DNA of 64,000 nt, from contig NC_134654.1 of the NCBI RefSeq assembly GCF_030463565.1, forward strand, positions 16,756,202 through 16,820,201, in the 5' to 3' direction. Positions 12,601-24,315 of this stretch are shown in pieces. The translations under genes and the position numbers were made by a program. The notes beneath the pieces were generated by a model. It was not told the DNA's origin and did no database searches. It worked only from the letters and a program-made list of their open reading frames with translations. This DNA is from Pelecanus crispus (lineage: Eukaryota > Chordata > Aves > Pelecaniformes > Pelecanidae). How positions within the stretch are numbered: the first letter of the stretch is position 1; the number at the start of each line of letters is the position of its first letter.

Positions 12601-15600
12601 TATCTGGAAATGCTGTGCAAAACTCTTCATCTACATGTAAAGGTCTGTTTTAGGGGTTTTCCTACTGCAGACAGGTGTGTACAGAAGAATGGTATTTTGC
12701 ATGCATCAGGAAAGTGGGCTTTGCGTCTCCTCAATAGCTCTGTGAGCCCAGCAGTATCTCAGGGGGCCTCAGCAGAGCTTTTTCTGACTTCTGCTGATCC
12801 AGACAGGCCTCAAACAGAGCAAGGCAGTGGGAAAGACTGATGCTTCCAAGAGAGGAGGAAGAAAGGAAAGACTAACAGCAGCAGGAAAGACCCATGCTGT
12901 GAGTGCCTCTGGCATGGGGGAGGCTGGAACTGGAAAGGAAGGGGAGACTTGGAAGGCTTCAAACCATTTTCACCTCGGGCTTGCTCAGCAGTTTCTTCTC
13001 TGGATGGATCCAGGTCAGCCTCAGCCCTCTGGCCACAGCCATTTTAGTGTTTGAAGGAATGACATCAAAAGGAGGCACAGAGACACTTGCAAGTGCTGAG
13101 ACTTGAAATGTATTGAGTGAAGGTGTCTCTGGGGATCAGCCCCAGGTGTAAAGTACAAGTTGATCCAACAAACTTCAGCCGTGATGGGGGCGGAGAAGGG
13201 CTGGCCATGCAAGCCAGCATGGGGTCCTCATCAGGGTCTGGAGTCATCATGTCTTGGATGCAGTTTGCATTAATGCCATGTTTGATGGGTTCAGAATTCT
13301 CCCACAGCTCTGCAAGGGAAGCAGGGTTGGGTATATGCACCTCTGATCTGTGATGCAAAGAAATAACCAGCTTTACATTGTAATGTCCTCACCCACTTGT
13401 GTCTGTCCTCCTGTGAATGCTTCAGGCCTCAGTCTGTTGATGCCATATGAATGATCTTCCATCATGGTAGAGGACCCCACAGGGTAAACTCAAAGAATGT
13501 CCATGAAGCCAATGGTTTAGCCTGGTGTAAATGCAAAGAAGATTGGAGCTGCCCTCTGTTCCAACCTGGGGGGCACCTTTTAGCAGTGGTTAACTCTTGC
13601 TGAACCTGAAAGAGTGCATGAGGACCTCCTAACCAACCCACCCCAGCAGGAGACTCCATTGTTTACAAATCACTTTGAACAAATTCCTTGGAATGTATTA
13701 AACAGGTAGAGAGCAAACCAGGATTTTCTAATGGCCTTTCAAAAATAAAGTAAAAAAGAAGATCCAGCATGCAGCACATTAGAAATCCTGAGGGGGATTT
13801 TCTCCACCTTAATGACAAAGGATAATGGATTTTCCATGTCCTTCTCTTTCCAGGCAGAAAATGTCAAATTATGCATGAATCGCCCTTGTGGATGGGAGCT
13901 AGCTTTTCTTTTTTTCATTCAGATAACATCACCTTTAGCTAGTGGGATCCAAATGCCAGGGCTGCTCAGTTTTGCAGGATAAAAGCTCCATGTGTGGGAC
14001 ACAGGACAAAAGAGGCGTTGCATTCTCATGTGAGCAGGGGAGTCTCTGAGGTCTTGGGCAAACATGCAGACAGGCCATTGTGGCTGGTGTGGCAAGCTGG
14101 ACAAGGACCACCTAACTGACACATAAGTGTCTTCAGCAAGGCATTTGGCTATATTTTGCCTTCTTTGGAAGCTGATAATCACTTTTTAGAGCTCATGAAT
14201 GAAAGAGAGTATTCTTCCCCATCTATGTGAGATCCATATTTTAAAGCACATGATAGGCAGTGAGCAAGAAATAAAATTCTCCAGGCTTTGCCTGACAAAT
14301 AAGGGTCCAGATCAGCATCACTGTGATGGTACAAGAAATTAAGACTTAATGTGCTGTTTGCAATGGGATGTCACATACTTTCTGTACAGAAGAAACACAC
14401 TGGTTCTTTCCAAACTCCTCGTAAGACATCCTGTTAACTATCTAGTCAGGGCTTCCCAGTGTACCCAGCCTCTTCAGTCTCAGCCTTAGACTGCTTCAAC
14501 ACCAAGCAGACCTGAGCACTTGAGACCAAGTCGAACACTCAGTTAAATCAATGGAGTTATTCTTTTCAGATGACTAAAGAAGCAGTGACCCTCATCCCCT
14601 GCATTAACCCCTAAAGAAAGAAGACGGATTATTTGCTGAAAAACATTTATGTGCTGGGAGGGACGTTATCAAAATCAGTAGAAACAGTGCTGTATACCTG
14701 CCCTGTCCTCCTGCTCCCCTGTCATGGTTCAGGTTCCCATAGTGTCTGTCTGAGCAACACCAGACAGCACTTTGCCAGCCTTGCTACCATGGTATTGCCA
14801 ACAGTGGGCAATGGATTAAAGGCCCTCCTGTTTCCACTGCCCACAACACATTTGTTTGGGATCCTGGGGAGCCAAGCCTCTGTCCAGGTAAGCCTTTTTT
14901 CTCCTTCATTCAAAGTCAGGATTTCCTCTAGTTTCCATGGAAATAAACTTTGCAGAGATCAGAGGGGAGATGCATGCAGTCCTGTCCTGTCCTGCTCCGA
15001 GTAGTCCAACGTGTGCAATGGGAAGAAGGAACTGAGGGGCACCCTACCAGCTTGGCTGAAGTGCTACATCCACCTGGCTATGTGGGACCAGATGCAGGCA
15101 CAGACACAAGGCCCAGCCATCCCATCCTTGCCAGTACAAAGCCAGGAGATTAAACCAATGGCAGGCAAAGCATGATAGTCCCTTAGCCCACTGTCCCAGG
15201 CAGGACACAGCAATATACCATTGAACTCACATTTTATTACCACTTTTACAGAATGAGAGGTTCCCCCCACCCTGACTTCTCCAAGGTGCATGTCAGATGT
15301 ACAGTTAGATTCCCCTGGCTGGCCCCTCCAAACAGCACCCAACTCGGACCTGACAGACAGGAGAAAAACCTTCTCAACAGGAGGAAAAACATGTAGTTGA
15401 GTTCTGTTTGTGGGTGGCCCCCACTAAACCCACATCCAACACTACAGAAGATGCTGCTACAGTGGTATGTGGTTTCATGTCCTCAGACATGATCCATCAT
15501 CTAGAGAGATTATCATCATCCATACCATCTTTCACTTGTGGGAAGTCTGAAGGAAGTACACAAGGACAGACTGTTTCCAAGAGTTCACCAAATGCCGTGG

Positions 15601-17744
15601 AATAATCCAGTAATTTCACTGCAGTGCACATGCCAGGCAGTGGTAGCAAGGTGGTGGGATTGCCTGCTCTTTTTACAACCATTGTAGCATCTCTGAGACC
15701 ACCCCAGTGTGTCTAATACATGACTGTGTGCACTCTGGCTATGTCTGCACCTCTCTGGCTTGGGTCTGAGTAACAGCCCCATGCCAGGAATGGTGAAGAA
15801 GGTCTTAGTCCTGCAGCAAGCTGGAGAGAAGAGCCTCTCACAGTCTGCTCCACAGACTCCTTCAGAGCCATGTCAGAGTGAAGGTTTGAATGACCATCAA
15901 GGAGGCTCACAGGACCACTGTACCAGGATGCCAGTACCATGAGCATGGAAGAGGACCTCTCTCTTGCAGTGGGGCACAGCTGAACATGAATCTTTGCTGC
16001 ACATGGATCCAGCTCCCACTGCAAGGTGCCTTTGCAGAACATCCCACAGTATCAGCACAGGCTGAGCCTGTCCTGTGTTCTTCTGCCCATCTTCTGTCAC
16101 CCTTTGCTTCCTGCCCTTGTTCCTCTGGTCCAAGGTAGCAGGCACACAGGGGAAAGGGAGGGGCTGCCTGGGGACCATCAAATGCCAGAGGGGCATGATT
16201 TAGCACCACAGATACTACCCAGCCAGAGATTGCAGGTGTCCTGTGGGAGAGAGGCAGGGGGGGATGATCTATCTGCAACATGGTGTACAAAAACACATCC
16301 TGTCACCCTTAGGAGGGAGGGAACTATGATTGTGTAACATAAATCCTGCCAAAGGCATATGCAAGTGAGCAATTGCCTCTTAGGAAAGTTAAGACTTTGG
16401 CATTCAACCCTGTGCAATTGCAAAGAGGGAGAAGCAGAAGGTGAAGATGTCATTAGACTATTAATAACTACATGCATGGTACAGCCATTGTGAAATGATT
16501 TGACAAAATAAGCAATTCCAGAACCAATGCCTCCTGGTACATCTTTTAATTTAAGCATCAGTAGCACTGACAAATAACCCTACTCCTGCTGGCATTTCTC
16601 AGTGTATAGCCAGAGCCGTTGGCAAGGGAGGATTCGCACACTAGACCTCTGGTCCAAAAGCAGGGACTAAAAGGTCCAGTCCCATTGGCTGGGGCAGGCT
16701 CAACATCAGAGAAGGACACAGTGCAGTGTGGAGTTCTTTTCTTTTACATCATTTTCAGCTTGTACATGGGGGTCTCTGAACTCAGCAAAGAAGTGCTGCT
16801 GAAAGGAGTGAGCTCAGAGCCTGAATGCCTGTGTTTGCTCCTTCCCTGTCTCTCCTCCAGCCAGAGGGACATTTTCAAAAGGTCGTCTTCTTTTTTTGAT
16901 TTTCTTTGATCATACCATCTTTTTACACTGCACATTCATTCTCCAAAAAACAAACATGCTTCAGAGGAAGCACCCAGGCTCCATCTTTGCTGAAGATACT
17001 TCACATACCCAATCATGCTAAATGAGCACCAGTGATGGTCTCTGGCATCTAGTAAAGAGTTTAGTACTGATGTTATATCTCCTACAGAGATCACTGTCTA
17101 TTGAAATTAATAAAACTGTAAACCCTGTCCTGAAAAGTGCTGCAATGAGTAGGACTCACCAGAACCATGCCATGAGTGACTTTTCTATTTTTTGAAAGAG
17201 GCAATAGCAGTCTTCAACTCCCAAGAAAATCTAAGCAAGTCATGAGCTTTCCTAGGATACTAATTAGGAAAGAGGGACAGCATACGTTAATTATCTCAAA
17301 CACAATGAACAGTTTGTCCAGATGTTCATATAGCATGGGTCTATTTTCATTTCCAGCTTTTTACATAGATCTTCTAAACTAGCAAAAGGTCTATCAATTT
17401 TGACAGGGCAAAATAATCTCATCTGTGAGTTCTTCCTGAAGATAAGTGACTACAAGTTGGAAGTCTCTGCTTCAAGGCATTTTCCTGATATATAAGCAAC
17501 AACAACATAAAAGCTTTACAGCAGGCTTCCAAGAAACTGAAAAGCAGAATGCTTTCTCAGATACCCATAACTCAAAACCAGCCTGTCCAATTCAGCGCTT
17601 ACTCATACAGACAAAAAGCACTCTCCTCTGGGCTGAGCTTAGACATGAAAAATAAGATGGTTGGAGCTGTCATCAGAAAATTAAAACTGTGTATTTACAA
17701 TTAAGCTTACAGTGGATTCTTCTAGCCTTGACAACAATGGTTGT

Positions 17745-17825
17745 CAACAGTGGCTCCATAATGCCTGTGAAGTACTTTGAGATCACCTGATGAAAGACAC
17801 TGTTAAAGACCTGGGCACTATTGCA
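17745..17825 (+). repeat. Possible ancient SINE 3' relic
   Basis: The segment 'gtgaagtactttgagatcac' followed by 'ctgatgaaagacactgttaaagac' resembles the tail wording of an old amniote SINE-like repeat ('tgtaaagtgctttgagatcc ... tgaaaggcactatataag'). It is short and diverged, with no head visible. Recognition is by eye; low certainty. Confidence 0.3.
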
Positions 17826-20202
17826 ATACAGGCAAAGCCAGAAGGAAATTGTTTTTGTTAAGCAGCCCACCAGTTTCCAGCGTCCTTAGATCAAACTCTG
17901 CTTAAGCCATTTATTTCTTTTTTTCCTATGATGATCTCGAAAAGAGGAGACTTCAAATGAGGAAAAGATGTAGGAATTTTCAAAGAAAAATAAAAGGAGG
18001 GGTGTCTGAACAACAGCAGGGACTAGTCTGAGCTAGCCAGGTCTTGCAGCTCTCTATGATTGAATACAAGCACTGTGGGATTCACAGGCAGATGTCTGCA
18101 ATTATTCCCACAGGAACCAGGGTGTCATTCCTGTCTATCAGCTATTATTGCTGATAAGGCCTGCCAGGACTTTGCTGTCCAGCTGACCTGCTCTGTGGGA
18201 CCTGGAGGCACTGGGATATATGAACAAATTGTCAAACCAGAGGCTTGTTCAGTCTTACCAGACAAACCAAGAAGAGCAGAAGTTAGGGGCTCTTAGCTAT
18301 TAACAGAGCCAACAGATAACACATTTGAAACTAAGGTCACTGACCAAGTTTATCCTGACATCTTACTTCCAGGTGACAGTGCACTCTGCTCTTGCAGCTT
18401 CAGCATACTTCTCTCCCACTTGCTCTTCAAAGGCTGTCTTTTTAGTCCTCACACAAGGCTGCTTTGCCTGCTTCAGTCAAGCTTGTTCATCTCTTTCAGC
18501 AAGGGGGTGCAGTGATAGACCCCACAAACGTAATTCTGAACATTTTTTTGATCTAGGGGTAAACTTGGACATTTGTTCTCCTGCCTGTAGCTGCCTGCCT
18601 CTGAATGAAATCTTTCACAGTGTAGCTCCTAGTCCTCACAGAAGACACAATCATGCTGTTTTTCACACTCCTCCTGCACCCTGCCCACAACAGTGTTCCT
18701 GCTTTAGCAAGTGCATGCTTTGTAGAGTGAACTTCTTGCATAGCACTAGAGGAGAAATGACCATTTCTATTGTCTTGACCAATTAAAGCAGCTGTTGAAA
18801 ATGGCAGGGCGTCCTATAAGTAGGTAAATGACTCTTTCCATCAATGTGGTACAGCAGTGCTCTGCTGACCAGGGGTGGTCAATCAACCACAGTTCATCAG
18901 AATGGTTGCAAAAGTTATGTTTTTTCATAAGATATTCTCTCTGAGAAAAAATTGGTTGGATCAGCTAGGATCACACATAAAGAAATACTGATGACAAGCA
19001 GAAAATTGCAAAGCTTTGAAAAGTTACAAGCAGTTAGAAAGCATCCAGTACAGAAGTATTTAGGTCACCTAACCTAGCTGCTGCTAATGTTCCAGCAGTG
19101 ATAAACAGTAGCCATTTCCCTTGTGCCTCTCTTTTGGGATTCTCTGCTGTAACACTGGTTGGTACTTGAATTCCCATAGTTTATAACAAAGCTATTGTCT
19201 GTTATCGCAAACACAGTGACATTATTACAGAACTTACCCTGCAGCAAGATATGAATTAGAGTCAACCTTAGCAGACACCAAATATTTATTTTAGAAAAGG
19301 AAAAGATATTATTTCATAAATCAAATATTGTTCCCTTGGTCTTTAAAGGAAGTTTAAAAGCAGCCTCAGTAATTACAAAGTACACTGTGTCATGCCAAAC
19401 CAATTGAATCTATGGCTGACCAATTGCTTGTGGATTCCCACCTCAGCACACTGCCTATGACAAAGTGACTGAGTCCCATTGATGGGAATCCCTGATTGCC
19501 ATTCACTTGTGTCTTGCAGTGGGTAGAGAAGCAGTGTTCAGTGGAAAGGATAAATTCATTTGGGAAATGCAATGACACTGTGCCGGGGAAGTGCTTAATG
19601 AGTTGGGGCTATTAGCAGTGTCTCTTGTGTGTCAGGTGTTCAGAATGTAAGGCTATTTATCTCTCTTGCCATTACCTAGCTTTGTATGCTTTTGCATGCA
19701 ATTCATAGCCTCTTTTTCCTCCTGTCCTGCACATTTACTCCCCATCTATCTCTAGATGATCCTTTGTTTACCTAGCTTGTCATAGTGCCTTAACTGTAGA
19801 GTTCTCTGCACTTCTTCCTGTATATTCAAGGAGACTGGCTTAAGGCAAGAGGGTGATGGAGCCATTCATTGCTGTCCCATCCTAATCAAAGGAGGATGCT
19901 GATTTATATCACATGGGAATCTGGACCTCCTTGGCAAACTGTGTAGCCAACAGTTAATGCTGTTAAGATATCCCAGACCTGTGACAGAATAACCTTGGAA
20001 ATTGATCCATGATCCCAGTTAGGTTGTCTCCTGCTAACACAGTCTGGCCTCAGTGAGGGGGTTTTTTTCTTCCCATTCCCCTAAGTAGTGAAGAATAGTA
20101 GTTTGACTATCAACCACCAAGTTTCCTTAGAAAAGCCAGGGTTGGCCTTGCCTGTTGTTTCTGTTCTTGCATTGGAGAGTAGAAGAAGTTCCAAGAAGAG
20201 AA

Positions 20203-20395
20203 CACCTTTGGCCTTCGTAGGCACAAGGGCACATTTCTGGCTCATGTTCAATTGCTGTTCACCAGTACCCCAGGACCTTTTCTGCCAAGCTGATTTCTAG
20301 CCCACTCAGCCCTCAATGAGTATTGGTGCATGAGGTTATTCCTTCCCAGGTGCAGGATTTTGCATTTTCCATTGCTGAAGTTCATGACATTAACA
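20203..20395 (-). mobile_element. CR1 LINE internal fragment
   Basis: The plus strand matches the reverse complement of the CR1 ORF2 region: wording such as 'ggcacaagggcacatttctg' and 'gctcatgttcaattgctgtt', then 'ggtgcaggattttgcatttt' and 'ctgaagttcatgacattaac', parallels well-known CR1 segments. About 190 bp, diverged beyond an open frame. It lies just upstream of a separate CR1 3' end (20402-20457) in the same orientation; the two may be parts of one internally deleted copy. Confidence 0.75.
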
Positions 20396-20401
20396 TGATT
20401 T

Positions 20402-20457
20402 AGAATAAATCAGAAGAAAATTAGGCTGGAAAGGGCCCCTGAAGATCATCTAGTCCC
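20402..20457 (-). mobile_element. CR1 3' end, short fragment
   Basis: The run 'ttaggctggaaagggcccct' followed by 'gaagatcatctagtcc' is the CR1 3' UTR in reverse ('ggactagatgatctt...' on the minus strand). The terminal 8-bp repeat is degraded to 'agaataaatcagaag'. Older than the three longer CR1 copies, judging by substitutions. Confidence 0.7.
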
Positions 20458-22070
20458 CAGGCAACTAAGGAGAAGGTGACCTGTTATTTCAAGTATCTTA
20501 AGGCTGAGGTCTCTTGTCTCTTCTGGAAGGGTGAACTGCAGCCAGGACCCAAGCAAGCTCCATGCCCCCCATCAGCACACAGCCCATCCTGATGCCACTC
20601 CCCATCCACAGTCCATATCTCTGTAGCAGAAGGAAAGGTGAGTGGCTTTCTGTCATAATGCAAAACACACTCACTCAGTCCCCAGTACGCAGAGACAGCT
20701 TATCATTGTATGCCAGATTTCAAATAACTCATGCTGCTGGTCCGACACTTTAGAACACCCCGCCAGAGTCACCTGCTTCACCAGGGACTTGGAGGTCTTC
20801 AGCAAGAACTTTTCACTTGAGATAGTCAAGAATTTTGCAGTTTTAATCAAACACATGCCAATGGAGAAACACAGGAATCAGAAGTAGTGCTGTACAGACA
20901 CTAGGGCTGGTGAACTCCCCAAAACTGACCTCCTTGTACTGTTGACAGCAGCAGGGGCAGTACTGACTGTGTCCAGGAAATCAAACTTCATGACTCCTTG
21001 GCTTAAGTGTAGCTGAGGTGACCTACATCCTGGCCTGCATTTGGCCATTTGGGCCAGGTGAGGAAGAACAGGGTACACCCTGAGGGAAAGAACTCCCCAC
21101 TAATATCAGAATAGCTTCAGCTATTCAGCAAACATGTGTAGACAGACACAACTGGGTTTTCCATTGCTGCAGGACCCACCCCAGACACCCATTTGTTGCT
21201 CTGGGCTTCTTCTCTAGAACAAGCCCAGAGAGGAGAAGCAGCCCTTCCAGAGTTGCCCTCCTCAGTCTCTGGATGCAACGATATCTATTGATCACCCAGG
21301 GTACTTGATGTTATGTGGTGAGATACAGCAAAGTCAACCAATAGACCAAGGGATCCTGCTGCCATCACCACACTGTGTGCCTATAATGCTGCTTGCCTGA
21401 TTGGTAGAAGCGTGTTGCACACTGAAGTGAGGACAGAGACCACCATTCAACCCTGTCTTGACATCTCCCATTCCTCTTGTTAAAAAGCCTAGAGCTGTGC
21501 TTGAGTACTGCTAAGGCTGAGCCCTGACATGAGCCAAGTCCTCTAAGGACAGCAGGGCAAAAGGAGTCTTGCCTTGGCCTTTCTGCCAGGCAAATATGTT
21601 CCATAGCTGGAGCATTTTGAGCACCTCCCATTTCAGTCTGTGAACCATTCTGCCTCTCTGCCTTTAAAGTCAGGAGAGGATCTGCAACCCTGCCAGACTC
21701 ACATGTCAACTCACACGTCAATTCACAAGTCATTATGCATCTCCTTGAGCATTAGGGCACCGGCAAACTTCAGGGTTTACCTGGATGCCTTAGCAGGGAG
21801 ATGATCATCAGCAGAAAGGGGCCTAACTATGTCAATGCATAAGACAAACACAAGTAACACTGCACTGGCTGCAAACAAAAGGGGTCTAACAAGCCTGCTA
21901 GCTCTTCTCCCCAGCCCTTGTTCCCTCTGTGAGCAGTCTGCTGATACAACTGTATGAGGCACAGAGTGCTATTATACTAACAGATCTCTGAGATTTAGTC
22001 CTGGTTATTAAAGCTGTTGTGGTCCAGGCATCTGCCCCCATTGTGTTGCCACAAGTCAGAACTCACTGGA
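20458..22070. other. Unique noncoding stretch
   Basis: No gene seen. Several frames of 60-122 codons occur on both strands without recognisable domains. At 21690-21730 the short repeated wording 'actcacatgtcaactcacac' forms a tiny direct repeat that gives a repetitive peptide (CELTCELTCE) in the reverse frame; it is probably trivial. Confidence 0.5.
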
Positions 22071-22210
22071 TCATAGAATCATAGAATGCTTTGGGTTGGA
22101 AGGGACCTTGAGAGATCATCGAGCCCAACCCCCCCTTCAGTAAGCAGGGATTGAACCTGTGAACTTGGCGTTATTAGCACCGTGTTCTAACCAACTGAGC
22201 TAACCCGGCT
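22071..22210 (-). mobile_element. tRNA-Ile-headed SINE with CR1 tail (TguSINE1-like)
   Basis: A composite short retroposon on the minus strand. The head (22144-22210) is a nearly complete tRNA-Ile(AAU) copy: A box TAGCTCAGTTGG, anticodon loop CTAATAA, and B box GGTTCAATCC are all readable on the minus strand, starting 'agccgggttagctcag'. The head passes through a short linker (22130-22143) with a C/G run into a CR1-type tail (22071-22129) that ends in the CR1 terminal repeat 'attctatgattctatga'. A pol III promoter head plus a LINE tail is the standard architecture of a SINE moved in trans by its partner LINE, here CR1. Birds carry few SINEs; a family with this architecture, TguSINE1, is known from zebra finch and other passerines. 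The tRNA part lacks a proper acceptor stem pairing with a 3' half because the CR1 tail follows, so it is not a working tRNA gene. No clear target duplication is seen, as is usual for CR1-mobilised copies. Confidence 0.88.
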
Positions 22211-22784
22211 GATCAAAGCTAATGGAAGGAAGGAGAGGAACATCCACACTGCAATGACCCTGATTCACCTCAACCTACTTGATTAAGCTGCTGATGAAAG
22301 CAAGTTTGCACAAGTTGCCAGTCTGAAGTGCCTGCAGCAGCCAATGATGTCCAGCCCACCCTGTGCTGCAGGGACAGTGAAAGGACAGAGTAGGAAGCTG
22401 AGGCAGTAACATTTTCAAGAGCTGTGGCAAAATCTGCTGAGCTGATTTGCCAAAGACCTCAGGGGGGAATGATACTGCCAGCATGGCTGGGCCAGCTGGG
22501 CTGACCCTCACATGGCTATGCTGCATGGACCTGGCAGAGACCATGGAGGAGCTTGTGGCTTCCTGCAGCCTTCCCATGCCCCAACTCTTACTCCTGGGAC
22601 AAAATCCTGAAGTTTTCATTGTCCCCAGACTTTGTTAGGTCCTGTCACATGGCTTCTCACAAAAAAAGCAGAGTTCATTCTTTGGCATTTCAGAAAGCTT
22701 CTGCTGAAGAATGTCCTGGACTGCCTGCCAGTGCAACAGCACCATAAACTGATGCTGTGGGGGCAGATGCTCAGGAGAGTGCTG
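22211..22784. other. Unique noncoding stretch
   Basis: Between the SINE and the minisatellite. Frames on both strands up to 114 codons overlap one another and show no domain. Nothing else is seen. Confidence 0.5.
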
Positions 22785-22832
22785 CTGTGTTCCTCCATAT
22801 TCCTCCAGCTGTGTTCCTCCATATTCCGCCAG
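22785..22832 (+). repeat. 24-bp tandem duplication
   Basis: Two head-to-tail units, 22785-22808 and 22809-22832, differ at one base (cctccag versus ccgccag). It directly abuts the 19-bp array that follows, sharing the 'gccag' junction, so the two arrays probably grew by the same local slippage or unequal exchange at the 5' edge of a CR1 insertion. Confidence 0.92.
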
Positions 22833-22904
22833 CAGTGTGCCCAGGTGCCAGCAGTGTGCCCAGGTGCCAGCAGTGTGCCCAGGTCGCCAGCAGTGTGCCC
22901 AGGT
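22828..22904 (+). repeat. 19-bp minisatellite (4 units) derived from CR1
   Basis: Four units of 'gccagcagtgtgcccaggt' at 22828-22846, 22847-22865, 22866-22884 and 22886-22904, with a single extra C before the last. The last unit continues without a break into the CR1 ORF2 sequence ('ggccaagaaggcc'), and the unit itself is ordinary CR1 wording in that position. The array is therefore an expansion of the element's own 5' edge and not an unrelated satellite. Confidence 0.93.
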
Positions 22905-23439
22905 GGCCAAGAAGGCCAACAGCATCCTGGCTTGTATCAGGAATGCTGTGGCCAGCAGGAGCAGGGAGGTGATTGTCCCCCTGTACTCAGCGCTGCTGAG
23001 GCCGCACCTGGAATACTGTGTCCAGTTTTGGGCCCCTCACTACAAGAAAGACATTGAGGTGCTGGAGCGTGTTCAGAGGCGGGCAACGAAGCTGGTGAAG
23101 GGTCTGGAGAACAAGTCTTATGAGGAGCGGCTGAGGGAACTGGGGTTGTTTAGTCTGGAAAAGAGGAGGCTGAGGGGAGACCTTATCGCTCTCTACAACT
23201 ACCTGAAAGGAGGTTGTAGTGAGGTGGGTGTTGGTCTCTTCTCCCAAGTAGCTAGCGATAGGACAAGAGGAAATGGGCTTAAGCTGCGCCAGGGGAGGTT
23301 TAGACTGGAAATTAGGAAAAATTTCTTTACGGAAAGGGTGGTCAGGCATTGGAACAGGCTGCCCAGAGAGGTGGTGGAGTCACCATCCCTGGAGGCGTTT
23401 AAAAAACGGGTAGATGTGGCACTTCGGGATATGGTTTAG
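22837..23439 (+). pseudogene. CR1 ORF2 C-terminal fragment, open frame
   Basis: A 200-codon open frame. Its first ~22 codons ([16 protein letters not shown]...) are translated minisatellite and belong to no protein; from about codon 23 it is the C-terminal domain of CR1 ORF2, with [66 protein letters not shown] and HWNRLP strings in order. This C-terminal region follows the reverse transcriptase in CR1 and is thought to help bind the element's RNA or 3' end. Without the RT palm and the apurinic-type endonuclease it cannot retrotranspose. No promoter is seen. An open frame of this length in a dead copy suggests that the insertion is not very old, though selection need not be invoked. Confidence 0.9.
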
Positions 23440-23557
23440 TCTGGTCTACCCTTGATTAGTCTAGAGTGGGCTTGGTAGTGTAGGTTAATGGTTGGACTGG
23501 ATGATCTTAAAGGTCTTTTCCAACCTAGATGATTCTATGATTCTATGATTCTATGAT
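22886..23557 (+). mobile_element. CR1 LINE, 3' end with intact ORF2 C-terminus
   Basis: A 5'-truncated CR1 on the plus strand, about 670 bp, carrying the last ~180 codons of ORF2 followed by a 3' UTR and the terminal repeat (attctatg units at 23531-23557). The 3' UTR contains the conserved 'ggatgatcttaaaggtcttt' run. It is the best preserved of the CR1 copies here: the ORF2 end is still uninterrupted to its natural stop at 23437-23439. The reverse transcriptase and endonuclease domains lie upstream in a full element and are absent. The 5' edge is obscured by the 19-bp array. Confidence 0.96.
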
Positions 23558-24308
23558 ATGAGCGGGAGGCCAGCTGGAAGGACAGTTGGGGCTGGTTCTG
23601 GCATGACCAATTCAAAAGGAGAGGCAGCTCTGAGGATAAATCAGGGCCTATTGGGATCCCTGGATCCAGAATTCCCAGCATAGTGACAAAAGAAGAACAT
23701 TCGGTAATTTTGCTCTCTTGGAAGACACATTGATGCTTGCAGATGGTCACCAAGAAGATCTCTGAGTTGGAGTTTATTATAAAGATGAGACTTTAATACA
23801 GCAAATAGCTAACAAAAGTTAGCATGAGCAAATGATCAATGAGGGAAAATGAAGAATCTTTGCCTCTCTCTGGATCAGGCTGCTTACAAACCACTCCTCA
23901 GGTTGTTCCACTTCAACACATGCCCTTTAAGAAGACAGTGACCTTGCCACACTGACCAGCATTCACTCATGGAAGGCAATCATACATACTGAGAACAGAG
24001 CAGGTGGATATTTAGATTTTCTCCAGCACTCAGGATGATTGATGGGGCAGAAAGTCACTGCCCAGAACAAGGGAAGAGCCTAAGTCTAGTTCACATCAAG
24101 TTCTGGGCTAGATGAAAAACACCAACATCTTAACTAGCAGTAGATTTGCCCTGCACATATGGGGACTATGCACTGCATTCAGCACAGTGGGCTAGGAGTG
24201 ACACAAGGAAGTCAGGATGACTGTAGGGAGAAGAGTCCTCTGTCAAGGACACTCACTTATGGAGTCTCTTGAAAGAGGTAAGTAAACCCTACAAGCTTCA
24301 ACCATCAC
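23558..24308. other. Unique noncoding stretch
   Basis: Short spacer between the CR1 and the LTR-like element. No gene, RNA gene or repeat recognised; frames are at most about 72 codons. Confidence 0.5.
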
Positions 24309-24315
24309 AAAACCA

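Larger units (their letters stand above)
6268..20202. other. Long unique noncoding stretch, no gene seen
   Basis: Nearly 14 kb without a supported gene or intact element. Frames are at most 159 codons and look random; many are antisense pairs of each other. Contents worth noting: G-rich run at 7246-7270; A-rich run at 9668-9684; scraps of ancient-repeat wording near 6440-6490, 13512-13540 and 14535-14560; a possible SINE 3' relic at 17755-17820; and a candidate conserved block near 13790-13910. I see no CpG island, no canonical promoter with a following frame, and no RNA gene. Confidence 0.55.

Noticed and set aside
14535..14560. Ancient repeat wording 'aaatcaatggagttattc'
   Set aside because: Too short to separate from chance; the better preserved piece at 4898-4950 is listed instead.
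14880..14892. Possible splice donor 'caggtaagc' after an open frame
   Set aside because: A lone donor-like string without a matching acceptor or coding signal is expected by chance in 64 kb.
22144..22210. A tRNA-Ile gene on the minus strand
   Set aside because: The tRNA-like part runs directly into a CR1 tail and lacks a matching 3' acceptor strand, so it is the SINE head and not a functional tRNA.
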